From positions 140,903,259 through 140,967,258 of the forward strand of contig CATIUR010000003.1 in NCBI GenBank assembly GCA_949592205.1: a stretch of 64,000 nucleotides of DNA, given 5' to 3'. The translations under genes and the position numbers were made by a program. The notes beneath the pieces are model-generated. The model was not told the origin of the DNA. It did not search any database and saw only the letters and a program-made list of their open reading frames with translations. This document shows, piece after piece, positions 11,249-24,100 of the stretch. The stretch is from Helichrysum umbraculigerum (Eukaryota; Streptophyta; Magnoliopsida; Asterales; Asteraceae). Every line of letters begins with the position of its first letter. Positions within the stretch are counted from its first letter, which is position 1.

Positions 11249-13276
11249 TATAACGCCCCTCATTTAATACCACAATATAATATTAAGTTTGGCGGAAGCG
11301 ACTACTTGAAATACATATTCTATTAAAACCTGCTAGAAATTTTCGCAACCCTTTTTATACAATATGTTTAACTACTAAACAAACATAGTTAACATGTTTA
11401 CAAACCCGGGGCATTATATACTATAAAACATTATTTATTACAAACTGGATCAGAGTTGCAAGTTTCAAACATTCCCAGCATCAAAACGTCCCTTCCTGGC
11501 TACCCACATAATTAAACATAACCTGCAGGAAGTAAATTGAGGGATTAGCACGAAGCTAAGTGAATGAATAATCAACTACAATTCAATTTAGCTAGCAATC
11601 TGTTCACAATCAATAATGCAACAAATATCGTCAAGAGGTACGGTGGTTCCTAAGGACCCTGTTCCGGGTGGCCCCATCAGAACACTTACATCAACTGTAG
11701 GCCAAAACAGTGATTAACCGCTAACTAAATGCTAATCTCCATCAACACATGTACGCAACCCTGTGTTGACCAACATTAGCAATCAAGTCCAACTGACAAT
11801 CTAGTTGACCTCTGGATTTATCAATCAAGCTCACCGGCTAATCAAACTACCAATCATATGGCATATACTTTCAAAGTTAACATACTATCAATAGTAATCC
11901 TATAATTACTGATTGAACTCAAACTGACACAACCAAATCAAACCATGAGTTTCAAATCCACTCACCTGATTCGTCTCAGTTACTTACTCAGCAGTCTTAT
12001 CTCGCTGAGCCCTTGGATTATCTGAGAACATAAAATCAATCATAAGTTAGTAATTTGTTTTCAACTAATGGCACTTATGTAATTAAACACATTACATAAG
12101 TAATCACATTGTTAATCAATTCCAAACATAAGTAACAATAATATCTTTCTACAAAAGTGTCACTAAAACATCAATAAAGTGCCACTAAAGGAATATTATA
12201 TACAATACTCAGTCGACGTTAAACTTCTTTACTAAGTCTCATAACTCATTAGAATTATCCACATTATAACATATATTTTCAATGGATAAGTGCCACTAAA
12301 GTACCACCTAAATGCCACTAAAGGAATATGACATAAGAAGTGCCACTAAAAACACCATCTTCCAAACACTTATGCATTTTCAAAATTTGCAAAACTCATC
12401 AAATTTATTCATTCAAACGCGATCCGGCAAAGGGTGGTGGGATCGCGTTCGTCAGTTAAAAAAGTTCTGTGACGAAATTTCACATGGTAACGCGATCCGG
12501 GTAACATGAGCTGGATCGCGTTCCCAAGAAGAAAAAGTTCTGTAACCGTTTTTCATATAGCAACGCGATCCAGGAAAAGGGTCAGGATCGCGTTCCTACG
12601 CGTTTCAGCTCTTATTATGACCTGCAAACACACAGCTCGAACCCAATTACTTCTATTACCATTTTAGCTCAATAATTTCAGTTTGTAAACTACCAAATCA
12701 CTCAAATATCAGTATATACATACACTAACACTTCATTCAAGTTCCAAATCACATATACTTCAATAATTTGCATGATCACTCTCAAAACTCAATTCAAACA
12801 TTCAAACACTTACCAAATAAGGATTACAAATTGATGATGATGATGATGTTTATGTTATCACAAGCTCACAATCAGCTCAAGATCACCACAACCTTTTGAT
12901 TTCTTGATTTCTAGTTATAAGGGTTTTAAGAATTTAGAGGTTTTAGGTTTTGATTTCTAAATAAGGAAAGTAAAGAACTTTCCTATTTGGGAAAGTTTAT
13001 AAGTCGGTCACTTTTTAACACCGACCCGTATCCACTTAAAACTAATCCCCTTTCAATCTATAGCCTGGAACCTAAAAACCATTTGCGAGAAACTTCTTTT
13101 ATTGCACCGTCAACTATAATAAATCAAAACAATCAATAATTTACTAAGCACAATAAGTCCTGAGGCTTATTTAACTAAGTTTCGCAATTTAAACATATTT
13201 ATCAAATAATTTCTAATACAATTAAATACATCAATTTAAAATTAGAAATTACCGGACCAGAAGAGAGGATGTTACA
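11249..13276 (-). repeat. 5' LTR of the Tekay-type element
   Basis: 2028 bp, TGTAACATCC...GTTATA on the minus strand, 99.7-99.8% identical by eye to 4490-6517. It carries the same palindromic array at 12416-12594. Confidence 0.93.
12416..12594. repeat. Palindromic word array in the Tekay 5' LTR
   Basis: Same three AACGCGATCC/GGATCGCGTT hairpins as 5657-5835, offset by 6759 bases and unchanged, so the array predates this insertion. Confidence 0.9.
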
Positions 13277-13281
13277 ATATA

Positions 13282-14511
13282 TTTCTCCAAATATAACTTA
13301 TTAAATATCTACCCACTAATCAAAATCTTAAAGACTTCAGATTTTATTTGTTGTAGCTATAATTCAAATCTTTGTTAATGTTATCCAATAATCTTTTAAT
13401 ATGTACACCGAAGTAAAACATATTGGATCATGACATCATTTATACAAAGCATTCACTATGACTAACCATTAATTCTAATTAATGAAATTGACTTCACAAT
13501 GAATTTGATGTTTCCAAATTCTTGGATTTAAAATTTTCTTTTAAACAATCATCAAACATTTTAAGTCAATTCAACAATAAATTTTAATTTCTTCAACAAT
13601 AATATTAATGAATTAATGTTCTTGCGAAATATTAAAATTTCCATTTAACGCTCCCACTAAATTCAACAATACTTGTGAATCTAATTTCTACAAAACAAAA
13701 TCCCATGATTCATTTTAGAAATGATTCATTTTATGCATTCTTCAAATAAACTAAGTCTTTGGCTTCATGATGTGTTTTGTAGAAAACACATTATCAATTT
13801 ATTTCTCATAGACAAGAATAAATCAAACCACAACAAGTTTATTGACAATTCAATTAATTGTAAATAAGTTCAACCAACTTATTCATATATTTTCATGCAT
13901 ATAATAGATCCAATAATCTATAAGATTCAACAATCTTTGAAGTATTATTATTTAGTGCTAAGTTCTTTATAAATCAAACATTCATATTATATGGCAACTT
14001 ACGTATTCAATAATTCACAATTATATAGATATCAATAAATAATATGTATTACTCATGAACTTATATCTTTATAAAGATAAGTTCTAAATGAGTCATACAA
14101 TAAGATTGTTATATGTGGATCTCATTTTGGGATTTAAACACAAGTTTTAGATAAAGAACATTTCACAAATTTTAAACACATTTCAAACATTATTTCACAA
14201 AACAAACTTTAATATTAAATAATCAAAAATATTTAAATATTCAAAAACAAATATTCAAGCTCAAAACGAGCAAACCATAATGTGAAAACCAATGTATGAA
14301 ATAATATCCCAAAATATCAAAAATGAACTAATGTGCGTAAAGCACTTATTCTTCCACATCCAAGCTTCTTGAATCAATAACGCCATCTCTATAGCTCCAC
14401 TTCAAGTGCTTCATCACTTCTTGACCCCTACAATAAAAATTGTACACATTAGATCAACCATCTAATATAGTCATGTGAAGTAAATAAACAATCCTTTATA
14501 GGATATCAATA
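13282..14511 (-). other. Non-coding copia internal region downstream of gag
   Basis: AT-rich, no convincing frame on either strand. In an autonomous copia element this stretch would begin protease and integrase; neither is recognisable, even as debris. Confidence 0.6.
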
Positions 14512-15369
14512 CTAACCAGAACTCTCAACACCATTCCTCTTATCAGCAAGATAATCGGGACAGTTCCTCCTCCAATGTCCACGCTTACCACAATGAAAAC
14601 AATCATGCTCAGCTTTGGACACTTTGGTTTTAGGTGCTGGCTTTGAAGTTGAATCACCATTCTTCTTCTTTCCCTTGTTGCCACGGAACTTACGCTTCTT
14701 CTTTATGCCCCCATCACGAATCAAAAGCACATCTTTAGTCTTGACGGGTTTCATATCCCGTTGAGCAGTTTTCAACATTTGATGCAACTCATGGATCGTC
14801 CTTTCCGTATTGTTCATATTGTAATTGAGCACAAATTGTTTGTACTCCTTACTCAATGAACCAAGAATCATATCAATAGCTAATTCTTGCGGAAAAGCAT
14901 GACCAAGTCTTTCAAGACGATTAAGATGTCCTATCATTTTCACAACATGGGCACTCACATCAGATCCCTCGGCCATTTTGCAACTATTCAAATCCTTAGT
15001 GGCGTCGAACCTTTCGGTTCTAGCAGTGGATTGAAAAGTTTCCCTCAAACGGCGAATTAAATCATACGCCGTTGTCTCCATGTAGTTAACTTGGAGTTCG
15101 GGAGTCATAGTAGCAAGCATCAAACATTGCACGTCAAGAAGATCGTTCTCATGCTTGGAGTAAGCATTTCTAACGTCCTCGGCGGCATCGTTTGCTGGCG
15201 CGGGACCAAGAGGTGTCTCGAGCACATACCACTTTCGTTCATGGCGAAGGACAATCTGAAGATTCCTTTCCCAATTACGAAAGTTAGGCCCGGTCAACTT
15301 ATCCTTCTCAAGGATGGAACGAAGCGACAAGTTCATGGTGTTATTAGCGTTAACGTTGTTATTAGCCAT
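14512..15369 (-). CDS. Copia-type Gag (UBN2-like) with CCHC zinc knuckle
   Basis: Intact 285-codon frame starting at the ATG 15367-15369 (MANNNVNANN). It has the features of Ty1/copia Gag: KLTGPNFRNWERNLQIVL near residue 24, a helical capsid-like middle, and MLKTAQRDMK near 198. A basic linker (about 221-250) follows, then a CX2CX4HX4C zinc knuckle at 257-270 (CFHCGKRGHWRRNC) for nucleic-acid binding. The frame ends at a TAG just past the knuckle, where autonomous relatives read on into protease. Gag forms the cytoplasmic particle that packages element RNA. That this frame is intact while all of pol is absent suggests selection or recent mobilisation, not random decay. Confidence 0.92.
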   Translation of the reverse strand: MANNNVNANNTMNLSLRSILEKDKLTGPNFRNWERNLQIVLRHERKWYVLETPLGPAPANDAAEDVRNAYSKHENDLLDVQCLMLATMTPELQVNYMETTAYDLIRRLRETFQSTARTERFDATKDLNSCKMAEGSDVSAHVVKMIGHLNRLERLGHAFPQELAIDMILGSLSKEYKQFVLNYNMNNTERTIHELHQMLKTAQRDMKPVKTKDVLLIRDGGIKKKRKFRGNKGKKKNGDSTSKPAPKTKVSKAEHDCFHCGKRGHWRRNCPDYLADKRNGVESSG

Positions 15370-17960
15370 CTACAGTAAAACAAACAAACTTAGTTATTCC
15401 GTTTTAAACTCTTAATAATTCATAAACCCTAATAGAACTATTAAGCTAGGATCCGACATTCACACTAAAGTGTGCCCTCAACGAAGGCTGCAATGACACA
15501 CGATAGTTTTTTAGGTAGATCTCTATCAATTGCATCACATATACAACTCCTAGACTCTTGAGACTCTAAATTTTAATTTTAGGTATATTTAATCTCAACT
15601 TACACCTTGGGCCAAGTCTCACTTGGAATCACCAATAGACCAAACCATTTGCTAACTGTGGGGAACCGGCCATCTTCTCAAGTGGATATCGCGGCCCTTT
15701 CACTTCACCCTAATCGAGTGCAACCATGCCCACCCGCGGAGGCGGCAAAGGACACGGAGTCGGGTTCGGAATGAATGTCCACAAATGGAGGGTGCTTACG
15801 GTCTTAAATTAAATAGGGTTTTAGGTTCTAATTCTCTAATTAAACCTACTTCGGTATTTTCTTAAATTAATTTCAAAAATTACTTTTAAATATATATAAA
15901 CCATGCATGAGTTTATATATTATAGTTTTAATAAAACACGACCCTTAGGAAATCATCAAGTTTAAACCATTTCCTAGTTTCTTATTAAAACAAGTGTTTC
16001 ATTAATCTTTTAATAATATGTTTATCCTAGAGGAATCAACATTTCACAAATGTGTTCACTCGATAATGCACATTACCTAAATGTTTTATTTATGTTCTAA
16101 TTATTTATCCTAACAATTCACCAATTATTCAAATAACTAGACATGCATAGACATAAAATAAAACATACAAAATATAGTGCCATAGCCTTGCCATAATCTA
16201 TATTTGATTTCCATGAGCCAACATGGAAACCAAGGGTCAACCTAAGGGACAAACATGACACATGGTTGGCAATCTTGATCTTCATGCTCCCACTAGCTTC
16301 AACGACTCCTTGTGACACCATGGAACGCAAATACTCCCTTTGATTGCTCCTCTTCTTTTGGACTCCATCATCATTTTGTATTACATTTTACAAGTAAAAT
16401 TTGAAAAATACATTTTTACATAAAACTAAAACTACCTTTTACATAAAATTACAAAACAAATGGGGTTGTAAGTGACACGCAGGTCTCCCCTTATACCAAA
16501 AGAAAATTACAGTACAATCAAAATAAACACAACCACGCAGTTCATATATTAGGTCAAATTTGGCTCGGCTATGGTCACAATTCATACAACAATTATAATC
16601 ACAATTATAAAATTATAATGGAATCTTAAACTATAGTTTGCTTAGGGCGTTTTATTGGATACATGCATTATCTAATAAACGCACATATTCAAGACACACA
16701 AACTACGAGTTCCATTACATACACATTATCTTTGTATCACATATAACAATTAACAATTGTCTATTTACAATTCTATTGAATTATAAACTAACAATTATAC
16801 GTTCAATTGGTTTCTTGATTTATTGCTTCTTTGACTTAACTTTTAAATAGAATTAACATGTTTGACCGAAAATTACACTTTCTTTTAAAACACACCTTTT
16901 AAAACAATGTTAATTTAAAAAACATGTCAATTTTATTTAAACCCTTTTTTTTTTAAACCATTACTTTAGTGTTTTTCAAAATACCAACTTATTTAAGTGA
17001 CATTAGTTTTAATTAGGTTTGCTTAAAACATTAATTTATACAAAACTAGATTTTCACATAAAACATAATTTGTATAATTATATTAATCAAAACATCCAAG
17101 TTTCATGAAGTTTTCATAAAACCTAGATTTTGATTAATCACATGTTTTACTGACCTTATCTCAATTCTTCCAACAATTCTTTTATTATTCCAAAAATCAA
17201 TGTCTTTAGGTTTATAACCCTAATCTTGACTTTTGCTAAAAGATAATAATATCCTAGCCAAAAATCAAGTAATCCATAGGTTTATTAAATAAAAAAAACC
17301 CTAAAATCGATTTTTGCCAAAGATCACGTATCTTTACAAACATCAACTTATACCTAAAGTTTCGTAAACATTAGTTGATCACATCAAGGATTAAAGTATT
17401 GATTTTCTTAGGTTTCTAAAACCCTTTGTACAAATCGGCTAATACAAGGGTTCACATAATCCCTTGTATTATTTTCTTGCTCGATAAGTTAATCACTAAT
17501 TGTACTAGATTTAGTTAGGATATCAAATACCTAACCCTAATACAAAAATCGATTTTCCTAGGGGTTTTGGTAAACCCTAAAAAACTTTTTTTGCATAGGT
17601 TAAATCAATACAATGAATATTAACTTAAAACAAGAAAGTTTAACCGTTAGTCTTCGTGTTAAAGTATTTTAAACCGTTAATTAACAAAACTTGGCATGAC
17701 TTTGGTTATGGTGTTAAACACCATATACTAAAATCGATCAAACAAGGTTTCACATAAATCTTGGAGCAATTTTAATACAACCAAATCATACCTATTTTAT
17801 ATTAATCGCGAATAACCAATTTATGCGTGTTGTTCAAATATTTAACAAACTACACAGTTTTAACCGATTACAAGAAAGGTAGAAGAAGAGATAATTAAAA
17901 TTAAAACATAACTAAAAGAAGCATACAAGAAACTCAATTATAGTTTTATTAGAAAATTAC
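15370..17960 (-). other. Long non-coding leader of the copia element
   Basis: About 2.6 kb between primer-binding site and gag, unusually long for a copia leader. It is AT-rich, with only short frames that do not resemble known proteins. It may hold packaging signals (inference). Confidence 0.6.
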
Positions 17961-17975
17961 ATGGCTCTGATACCA
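17961..17975 (-). other. Primer-binding site of the copia element (initiator-Met tRNA)
   Basis: Minus-strand TGGTATCAGAGCCAT, one base inside the 5' LTR. Confidence 0.92.
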
Positions 17976-17976
17976 C

Positions 17977-18906
17977 TGAAGGGTTTTTAGTAGTGTTGTA
18001 CGTTATAAAAAATTTAATCTTTATTAACTATTAATACAATTAATATGCGGAAGCTTATAAAAACAATTTAATCATATTAAATAAAACCCTTAGCCAAGAT
18101 CTATAATTTTCTATAATAAAACTTGTACAATATTTAATTACATATAATTAAATAGATAGAAAGAAAACGTTCTTACATTGAGTGCTCGGCAAGAACTTTA
18201 ATCTTCAACTCGTTGCCAAAATACGAGTTAACTTTTCTTGAACTTCTTTTCCTTCTTGTTTCTTGAAATCGGCCAAGCTAGGGATACGTTAGGTATCCAC
18301 CAATAAATCACGGTTGAACGGACGGTAGTATCCTAAAGTGTGTATACTAAATACCCGAACCAACAATACGATCAAATCACGAAACCAATAACCCTAATAA
18401 GGGTTGGCCGAAATTTCGGCTTGGTCTCCTTTGGTGGGGCCGGTCGACAACAAGAGAGGGAGAGGGAGAGGAGAGAAAAGTTAAGGTATTGATTACCTAG
18501 CAAATGAACCCTTAAGCCTCCTTTTATAGATGGTTTCAACTTGGTGAACAAGTTAATCAAGTTGTCACCTACGATCCCTCTAGTTTAATCACTTATTAAA
18601 CTAATCTCAAACTTTATTAATTGAAACCTTATAGTTTAATATTAATCAAACTAGTTAATTTATTTATAAAACTAATTACAAATAAATCCTTTTATTAAAT
18701 AAATAATTACATTTAATTATTTATAATAATAAACGTTTCAATTACATTCAACCAACTAATTCATTTCAACTAAATGAATGATATCAAATATCTAATTATA
18801 GTATCACACTACTTGTTCGGTTGTGCTCATCGGTGTGACCCTGCGGTGTTCATATGAAGCTGGATTTGATATTAATTTACGATAATATTAAGCACATAAT
18901 CTTTCA
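17977..18906 (-). repeat. 5' LTR of the copia element
   Basis: 930 bp, TG...CA, followed by the GGTTA target duplication at 18907-18911. Confidence 0.93.
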
Positions 18907-18911
18907 GGTTA

Positions 18912-19823
18912 TTCTAGAAAAGTATGGCTAGACATGAAGGAAAAGTTGATTTTTAAAGGGCTGCAAAATGACTTAGTGGCAGTAATAAGTGCTTTGTCTG
19001 CTTATCCCTTTAAGAATAACATATGGGGTGTTATTAATCGACTAGTTTTGGCAGCGGTTGTGTATTTTTTATGGCTAGAAAGAAACTTTAGAGTGTTTAA
19101 AAAGGCCTCAAGATCAGCTGAGGAATTGATAAAGCTTATACGTGAGAATGTCAAGTTCAAACTTAGGAGTTTAAGAGTGAAAGCTTCAAAGGCTGTTCAT
19201 TAGGCCTGGCAATCCAAACCCAAATCCTTTTTAGTGGGTTTAGTGGGTAACTTTTCCAAACCTTTTGGATCCATTAAAATTGTAACGTAGATTTAGAAAT
19301 GGGTCCATCCAGGCATACTAAAATCCATTAGCATATATTAAGGGTCCACCAGGTCCAATAAACGGGTCGAACGGGTTTGACTGGAAATTGAAACTCACTA
19401 CTCACGAGACCACCATTATATTTTAATCCTTGAGCTCAAATAATTTTAATTCAATTCACAATACGAAGTTGGATCGATTTCTATACCATGACCAAAGACC
19501 ACCATCTCCGACCAACTTCTGCCGGCGAAAAAACTTTCCGGTCAGAAGTTGAACTACCGTCAATAACTTTCCGATCACTGGTAAGACTCCCGCCGCCGTG
19601 CAACCACCATAAACACACTCACAAAAATCTGAAACACTTCATTTATATTTGTTGATTTCAATGCACTTACTTTTTAGTTTATTGCCGTTGTCAATATGTG
19701 ACGAAATCGAGTAGAACCGTGTTTCAGAGAGAAAGAAATCGGAATTTTAAAGAGAGGATGCTATTTTCTATTTTTCACAGCACATGGTGTTTGACTTTTT
19801 AATCCATTTCTTATTTTGCATAT

Positions 19824-19862
<39 letters not shown>

Positions 19863-20577
19863 GCATAATCTTTATCATTATCATTCGGCATGGCCACGTA
19901 TATTGATGTAAAAAAACTGAATTTATAATCTAATCTAATCTTTTATACGGAGTATTTTATTAACATCTATATTTTGACTTTGAAATTGGTGTACAAAGCT
20001 TTTTAAGAGCAGTATAATCTTATAAATGGTTGCTTATTACTAAGAGAAAAAATATAAATTTTGGGAAAAAGGTTTCGACCCAACCCGGATTTGACCCGAC
20101 CTGTTGGACCCGTCTAAAATGTATGACCCATTTGGACCCAAACCCATTCCGACCCAAACCCGTTCTGACCCGACCCAAACCCAACCCGACCCAATTGCCA
20201 GGTATACTGTTCATGCAGCTACTGCATAATGGGATTTAAAATGGAAGGATATGGCTTTACAGTGAGAGGATTATTATCTAAGATTAGTGAGTCTGAAAGA
20301 CGGGACTACTTCTCTTTACATAATATGGTTTGGTTTGGGTGCATAATCTTTAGATGTAATTGAATGGTGTAATCCAGTAACTGTTGATGCTGCTGTTGTT
20401 TGCTTATGATTTTAGTTGAATTGGGTATTTAGCAGACTGTTATTTGAGGTGTCGTGTGAACAAGGTCCGTCTTGTTTCATTTATAAATACTTTGTAATTG
20501 CTTATAGTTTTGTGATTAATATATCTTTGCCTTTAAAAAAATAAAAAATAAAAAAATAACCGAATGGTAAGAGGTTG
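18912..20577 (+). pseudogene. LINE remnant, right part: end of ORF2, 3' UTR and A-rich tail
   Basis: Continues the zf-RVT frame with SRKVWLDMKEKL and VYFLWLERNFRVFKK, a motif usual at the end of plant LINE ORF2. The frame is broken at 19200 by a hAT element (19201-20206). Skipping it and one copy of its 8-bp duplication, the frame runs a few codons further to TAA near 20227. A roughly 300-base 3' UTR ends in an A-rich tail near 20535-20560. About 18 non-A bases then separate the tail from CATTATGCAAA, which matches 2334-2344 and may be the LINE target duplication. Confidence 0.75.
19201..20206. mobile_element. Non-autonomous hAT element (1006 bp) in the LINE
   Basis: Perfect 8-bp target duplication CTGTTCAT at 19193-19200 and 20207-20214. 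Terminal inverted repeats TAGGCCTGGCAAT and (reverse complement of the right end) TATACCTGGCAAT. Subterminal regions are dense in GGGTTTAGTGGG-like and GACCCAAACCC-like words, as expected for transposase binding in hAT elements. No transposase frame. A (TAA)n microsatellite lies at about 19826-19862. Confidence 0.85.
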
Positions 20578-21122
20578 CATTATGCAAACCATCATGTCTA
20601 CTAATCATTTTCTTTTGGAAAGACTAAAAATTTATTATATACCTAAATTGAGATAAGATGAATACATAATACAAGGATGAAGAGTTCAAAGACAGAGCAA
20701 CAAACTCAAGATTCAAATGAAAGTAGTTGAAAGTTCAGATATTGAAGTGAAAGTAATACCCCGAACGCTATGATTATGATTTTCCCTAACCATGATCCGA
20801 AGTTTCGAATCCATCCAGACCAATCTAGAGTTGCAAGCTTGCTCATTAATCGTTAGTTCCTTACAACTACTGTATATTGTCTCAAATCTCAATGCATCAG
20901 CCAAAATTAAAACCATGTCTCAAATTTCAAGGGAATGACTAAAACATAAAAGTCACATAAGCATTCCAGTGGTGTCCGACAAAATCCACATACATCAGCC
21001 AAAATTTCGATAAAAGTATACAGAGAATTCACCTTTATGCAAACTCTAACACAATGGTTCTACCGAAACACATTATCCAACTGATTTCCTTTCCTTCCTC
21101 ATAACATAATCAAACTCAACAC
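20578..21122. other. Intergenic stretch, 3' flank of CYP59
   Basis: AT-rich and without recognisable coding content. It must hold the CYP59 3' UTR and polyadenylation region (minus strand), but I cannot place the cleavage site. Confidence 0.5.
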
Positions 21123-24100
21123 TTATTCCCTTCTACTACGATCCCTATCATCATATCTGTTGCTGCTTTTTACACGATCCCGATCCTCCCCCTTACTCCT
21201 CTTATGCCCAATGTCATCAGCACGTACTTTTTTACTGTACAACTCATCTCTATCATCTCTTCTGCCATCGTTATCACTAACTTTTCTCCTATCATCCTCA
21301 TCTTCACTGTATCTTTTCCTACTATACGACGACTCTCTACCATCACTTCTGCCATCCTTATCACCCACTTTTTTCCTATCATCCTCGTCTTTGCTGTATC
21401 TTTTCCTATTATACGACTCATCTCGCCTCCTATCATCATGATGGCCACTGCGCCTATCATAATTCCTAATTGTTCTATGATCTAATTCATCTCTCTTGTA
21501 ATCTTTTCTTTCTCCTCTATGATCTTTCCTTTGTTCATCAATGTTTTTATGTCGGTAATCAGTTTGCTTTATTTCATCCGTGGCCCGATGGCTCACTTTT
21601 CGTTGCTCGTGGCGATCATCCACCTCACGGTATCTAGGTGGCTTCTTTCTTTGTGGACTTGCATGAGTCTCATCATCAAAGACCATGTCGTACCTATAAA
21701 GTCCATTTTGATAAAGGAAGTACACAAAATTAGAGAGTCAGAGGAGAGAGGACAACAGATATACTGCATGTAAAGGTGGCAACTTTGATCCATTTACTTA
21801 TGAATGGGTCAGACTAGATTGTCTTTTATTCTAAACTGGTCAAAGGGGTCAAATTAGAATTTCAAAACTGGGAACAGGTCAAATGGGCCAAAAGGTCAAA
21901 AGAACCAATATCGTCCAAAGGCTAGTTTTTGCATCCAACCTCTTAAATCGTTTTATTCAAAGGTCAAATATTGCCGTAACAACCCTGTTTCAGTAATCAT
22001 ACTTCTTGCATCACCTATTAATAATTGATTATTTTCAAATATAGACAAAGGTACCTACTGGTCAACCCAAAACCCATTTTGACCCGTAAGGCAACCCACC
22101 CCATCTTGACACCTCTTCCCCAATTTATACAGGTTAAACGAACCTTGAGCTATCATTGACACCTTTTCTGTTAAAACTATCATCCTTCAAGACATATTTT
22201 GGAGGTTGCTTATTATCAGAGCTCCCACTACAGTCCTTGGCAATATGATCAAGAGAACCACATTTGAAGCAACCTTTACCGCCTACATAAAAAAGCAATA
22301 ACAAACTTTACAAAGCAGGAGCTACAACAACTAATATAATTCTCAAGAGCTACCAACCATCTTTACCTGTTCCACCTTGCTTGCCTTTCATCCTGTATTG
22401 GTTCCACAGTTTTGAAACGCTCTGACTAAAATCAACATGTATCCTACGATCATCTATCAAAGCATTATCCATCTGTTGTCAAAGGTTGTTGAGAAAAATT
22501 TAGAAATGACATTCGTAACACAAATCATCCCTCGTTTGTCATCCAGATATTAAAAGTTAAACAAATAACATGAATTAGAAAACCATATGTACCTTGAAGT
22601 ATGCTTGCTCACAAGCATCTTTGTCTTCAAACTCTGAAATATAAATAGAACTATCAGGTTAAACACTTAAACCACAATACATACTGATCACACACACACA
22701 CAAGTAAGGAAAAAAAGACTAAACATATCAATTACGATACAAGTACATGTGTTCTTTTATGACCGTGAATAAAAGCCCACCTTGAGTAACTGAGTTCATT
22801 TCAAATTAATTTGATTATATTTTTCATTAGATCCTTGGTCGTGACAAGAAAGCATTTCCAACTTATGAGAGATTTTGATATTTGAAATTCCTAATTCCAT
22901 TTGTTCTCACTAGTCACTACTATATCGAATATAAATCTGGTTCTCAGTTAATAATCAACAAAATTTCTCTTTCTGCCAAAGATTCATTATGTCACTTAGT
23001 ATACCTAAATTATCATTGTCTGACATGCTAGCATTATAATGTTCAAGAAGCATTTCATGAAAAGTTGACTAAAATCTGCCACTTCAATGCGCTCATACCA
23101 ACAACATAAGGTGGACACGGTTACATGTATAAAATAAATTCAAAACTACAGAAACATAATGACCTGCAAATAGTTTGTTCCGAGGTCAGCAACCTACTCC
23201 TTAAAATACTAATGTAGGCTATGTAACCGGAAGTTATGTGCTAAGATCTTTGCAAAGTTGATTTTTACCTGTTAGACTTTGCAAAAGGCTGACTAAGCAA
23301 CCATGTCATGTGCCAACTAGATTTTTTGCCATGTATATATCATATTTACAACTTTTGATACTCATAGTACAACTTATTGCCATGTGTGTTTTTAATGTTA
23401 TATTCGTTTTTTTATCATTATTTCTTTATAATTCTTTTATGTTATTAATGTTATATGTACAACTTTTGATACTCATAGTACAACTTAATGTTATTTCTGA
23501 ATAATTCTTTATACTAATTATTATTATTATTTTTTATTATTATTATACAGAGTACTCCACTTGATTTATCAGAACAACAACTCATCATTATCGTATTTCT
23601 TTGTTTATACCTTTTAATTTTGCTAAGTTCACTATTATATTAAAAAAAATTAAGTAAAGCAATACGGGATTATTATAACATATACAGAAGGAAAATAACA
23701 TCGACCGGAAATAGTGGCGGCTACAAATCCGCCAGAGATGGCGACGGCGATGTCGCACTTTTAGAGATACTGTCAATTTTGAAATTTCGAAATTCGTCAA
23801 TACCATTCTATTGTTTTCTTTTTCATCCGGCACACTTTTAATCTGCAGATCTGGGTTTGGAGTGGGTGGCAGAGTCATGCTTCATGTTGGTGATGGGAGA
23901 GTGGTGGTGGTGAAGGTCGTAATGGTGACCAGAGATGGTACTGGCGGCGAGTATCATGGTCGAAGATGAAATTTTTTTCTGACATATCTATTAATTAGTC
24001 ATCAGTTTAGTTAGTTTGTGTTTGGTATAGAGATTTATGTTCAACTTTGTGGAGTTTCAAATCAAATTCGAGAGATATATGCACGGAATTATTGAATCTG

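Larger units (their letters stand above)
4490..13276 (-). mobile_element. Ty3/gypsy chromovirus, Tekay/Del type, nested in the copia element
   Basis: 8787 bp with 2028-bp LTRs (4490-6517 and 11249-13276) and a perfect ATATA duplication at 4485-4489 and 13277-13281. On the minus strand the LTR begins TGTAACATCC and ends GGGGCGTTATA. A TGGTATCAGAGC primer-binding site and a G-rich purine tract are present. Domain order is gag, zinc knuckles, protease, RT, RNase H, integrase, chromodomain. The chromodomain with WE motif and the FIDD reverse transcriptase place it with the Tekay (Del) chromoviruses. I counted about five substitutions between the LTRs (about 0.25%), so insertion was recent, yet the coding region has three lesions. 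Confidence 0.93.
2609..18906 (-). mobile_element. Gag-only Ty1/copia LTR retrotransposon (TR-GAG-like), complete but non-autonomous, split by a gypsy element
   Basis: Bounded by 930-bp direct LTRs starting TG and ending CA, with a perfect 5-bp duplication GGTTA at 2604-2608 and 18907-18911. Orientation is minus: the initiator-Met primer-binding site lies beside the right LTR and the purine tract beside the left one. After removing the nested gypsy element and one copy of its 5-bp duplication, the copia element is about 7.5 kb. Its only coding region is a gag (14512-15369); I find no protease, integrase, reverse transcriptase or RNase H. That matches the described class of terminal-repeat retrotransposons with a GAG domain, which must borrow Pol from other elements. 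I noticed four base differences between the LTRs, so the insertion is young. Confidence 0.9.

Noticed and set aside
5553..12509. Identical 65-codon frames at 5553-5750 and 12312-12509
   Set aside because: They lie in the two Tekay LTRs and run through the hairpin array; identical because the LTRs are identical.
17961..17975. GGCTCTGATACCA as part of a tRNA gene
   Set aside because: Only the primer-binding site complementary to tRNA; no cloverleaf or A/B boxes around it. The same holds at 11231 and 50228.
21160..21485. Ser/Leu-rich plus-strand frames
   Set aside because: Antisense of the repetitive charged tail of CYP59.
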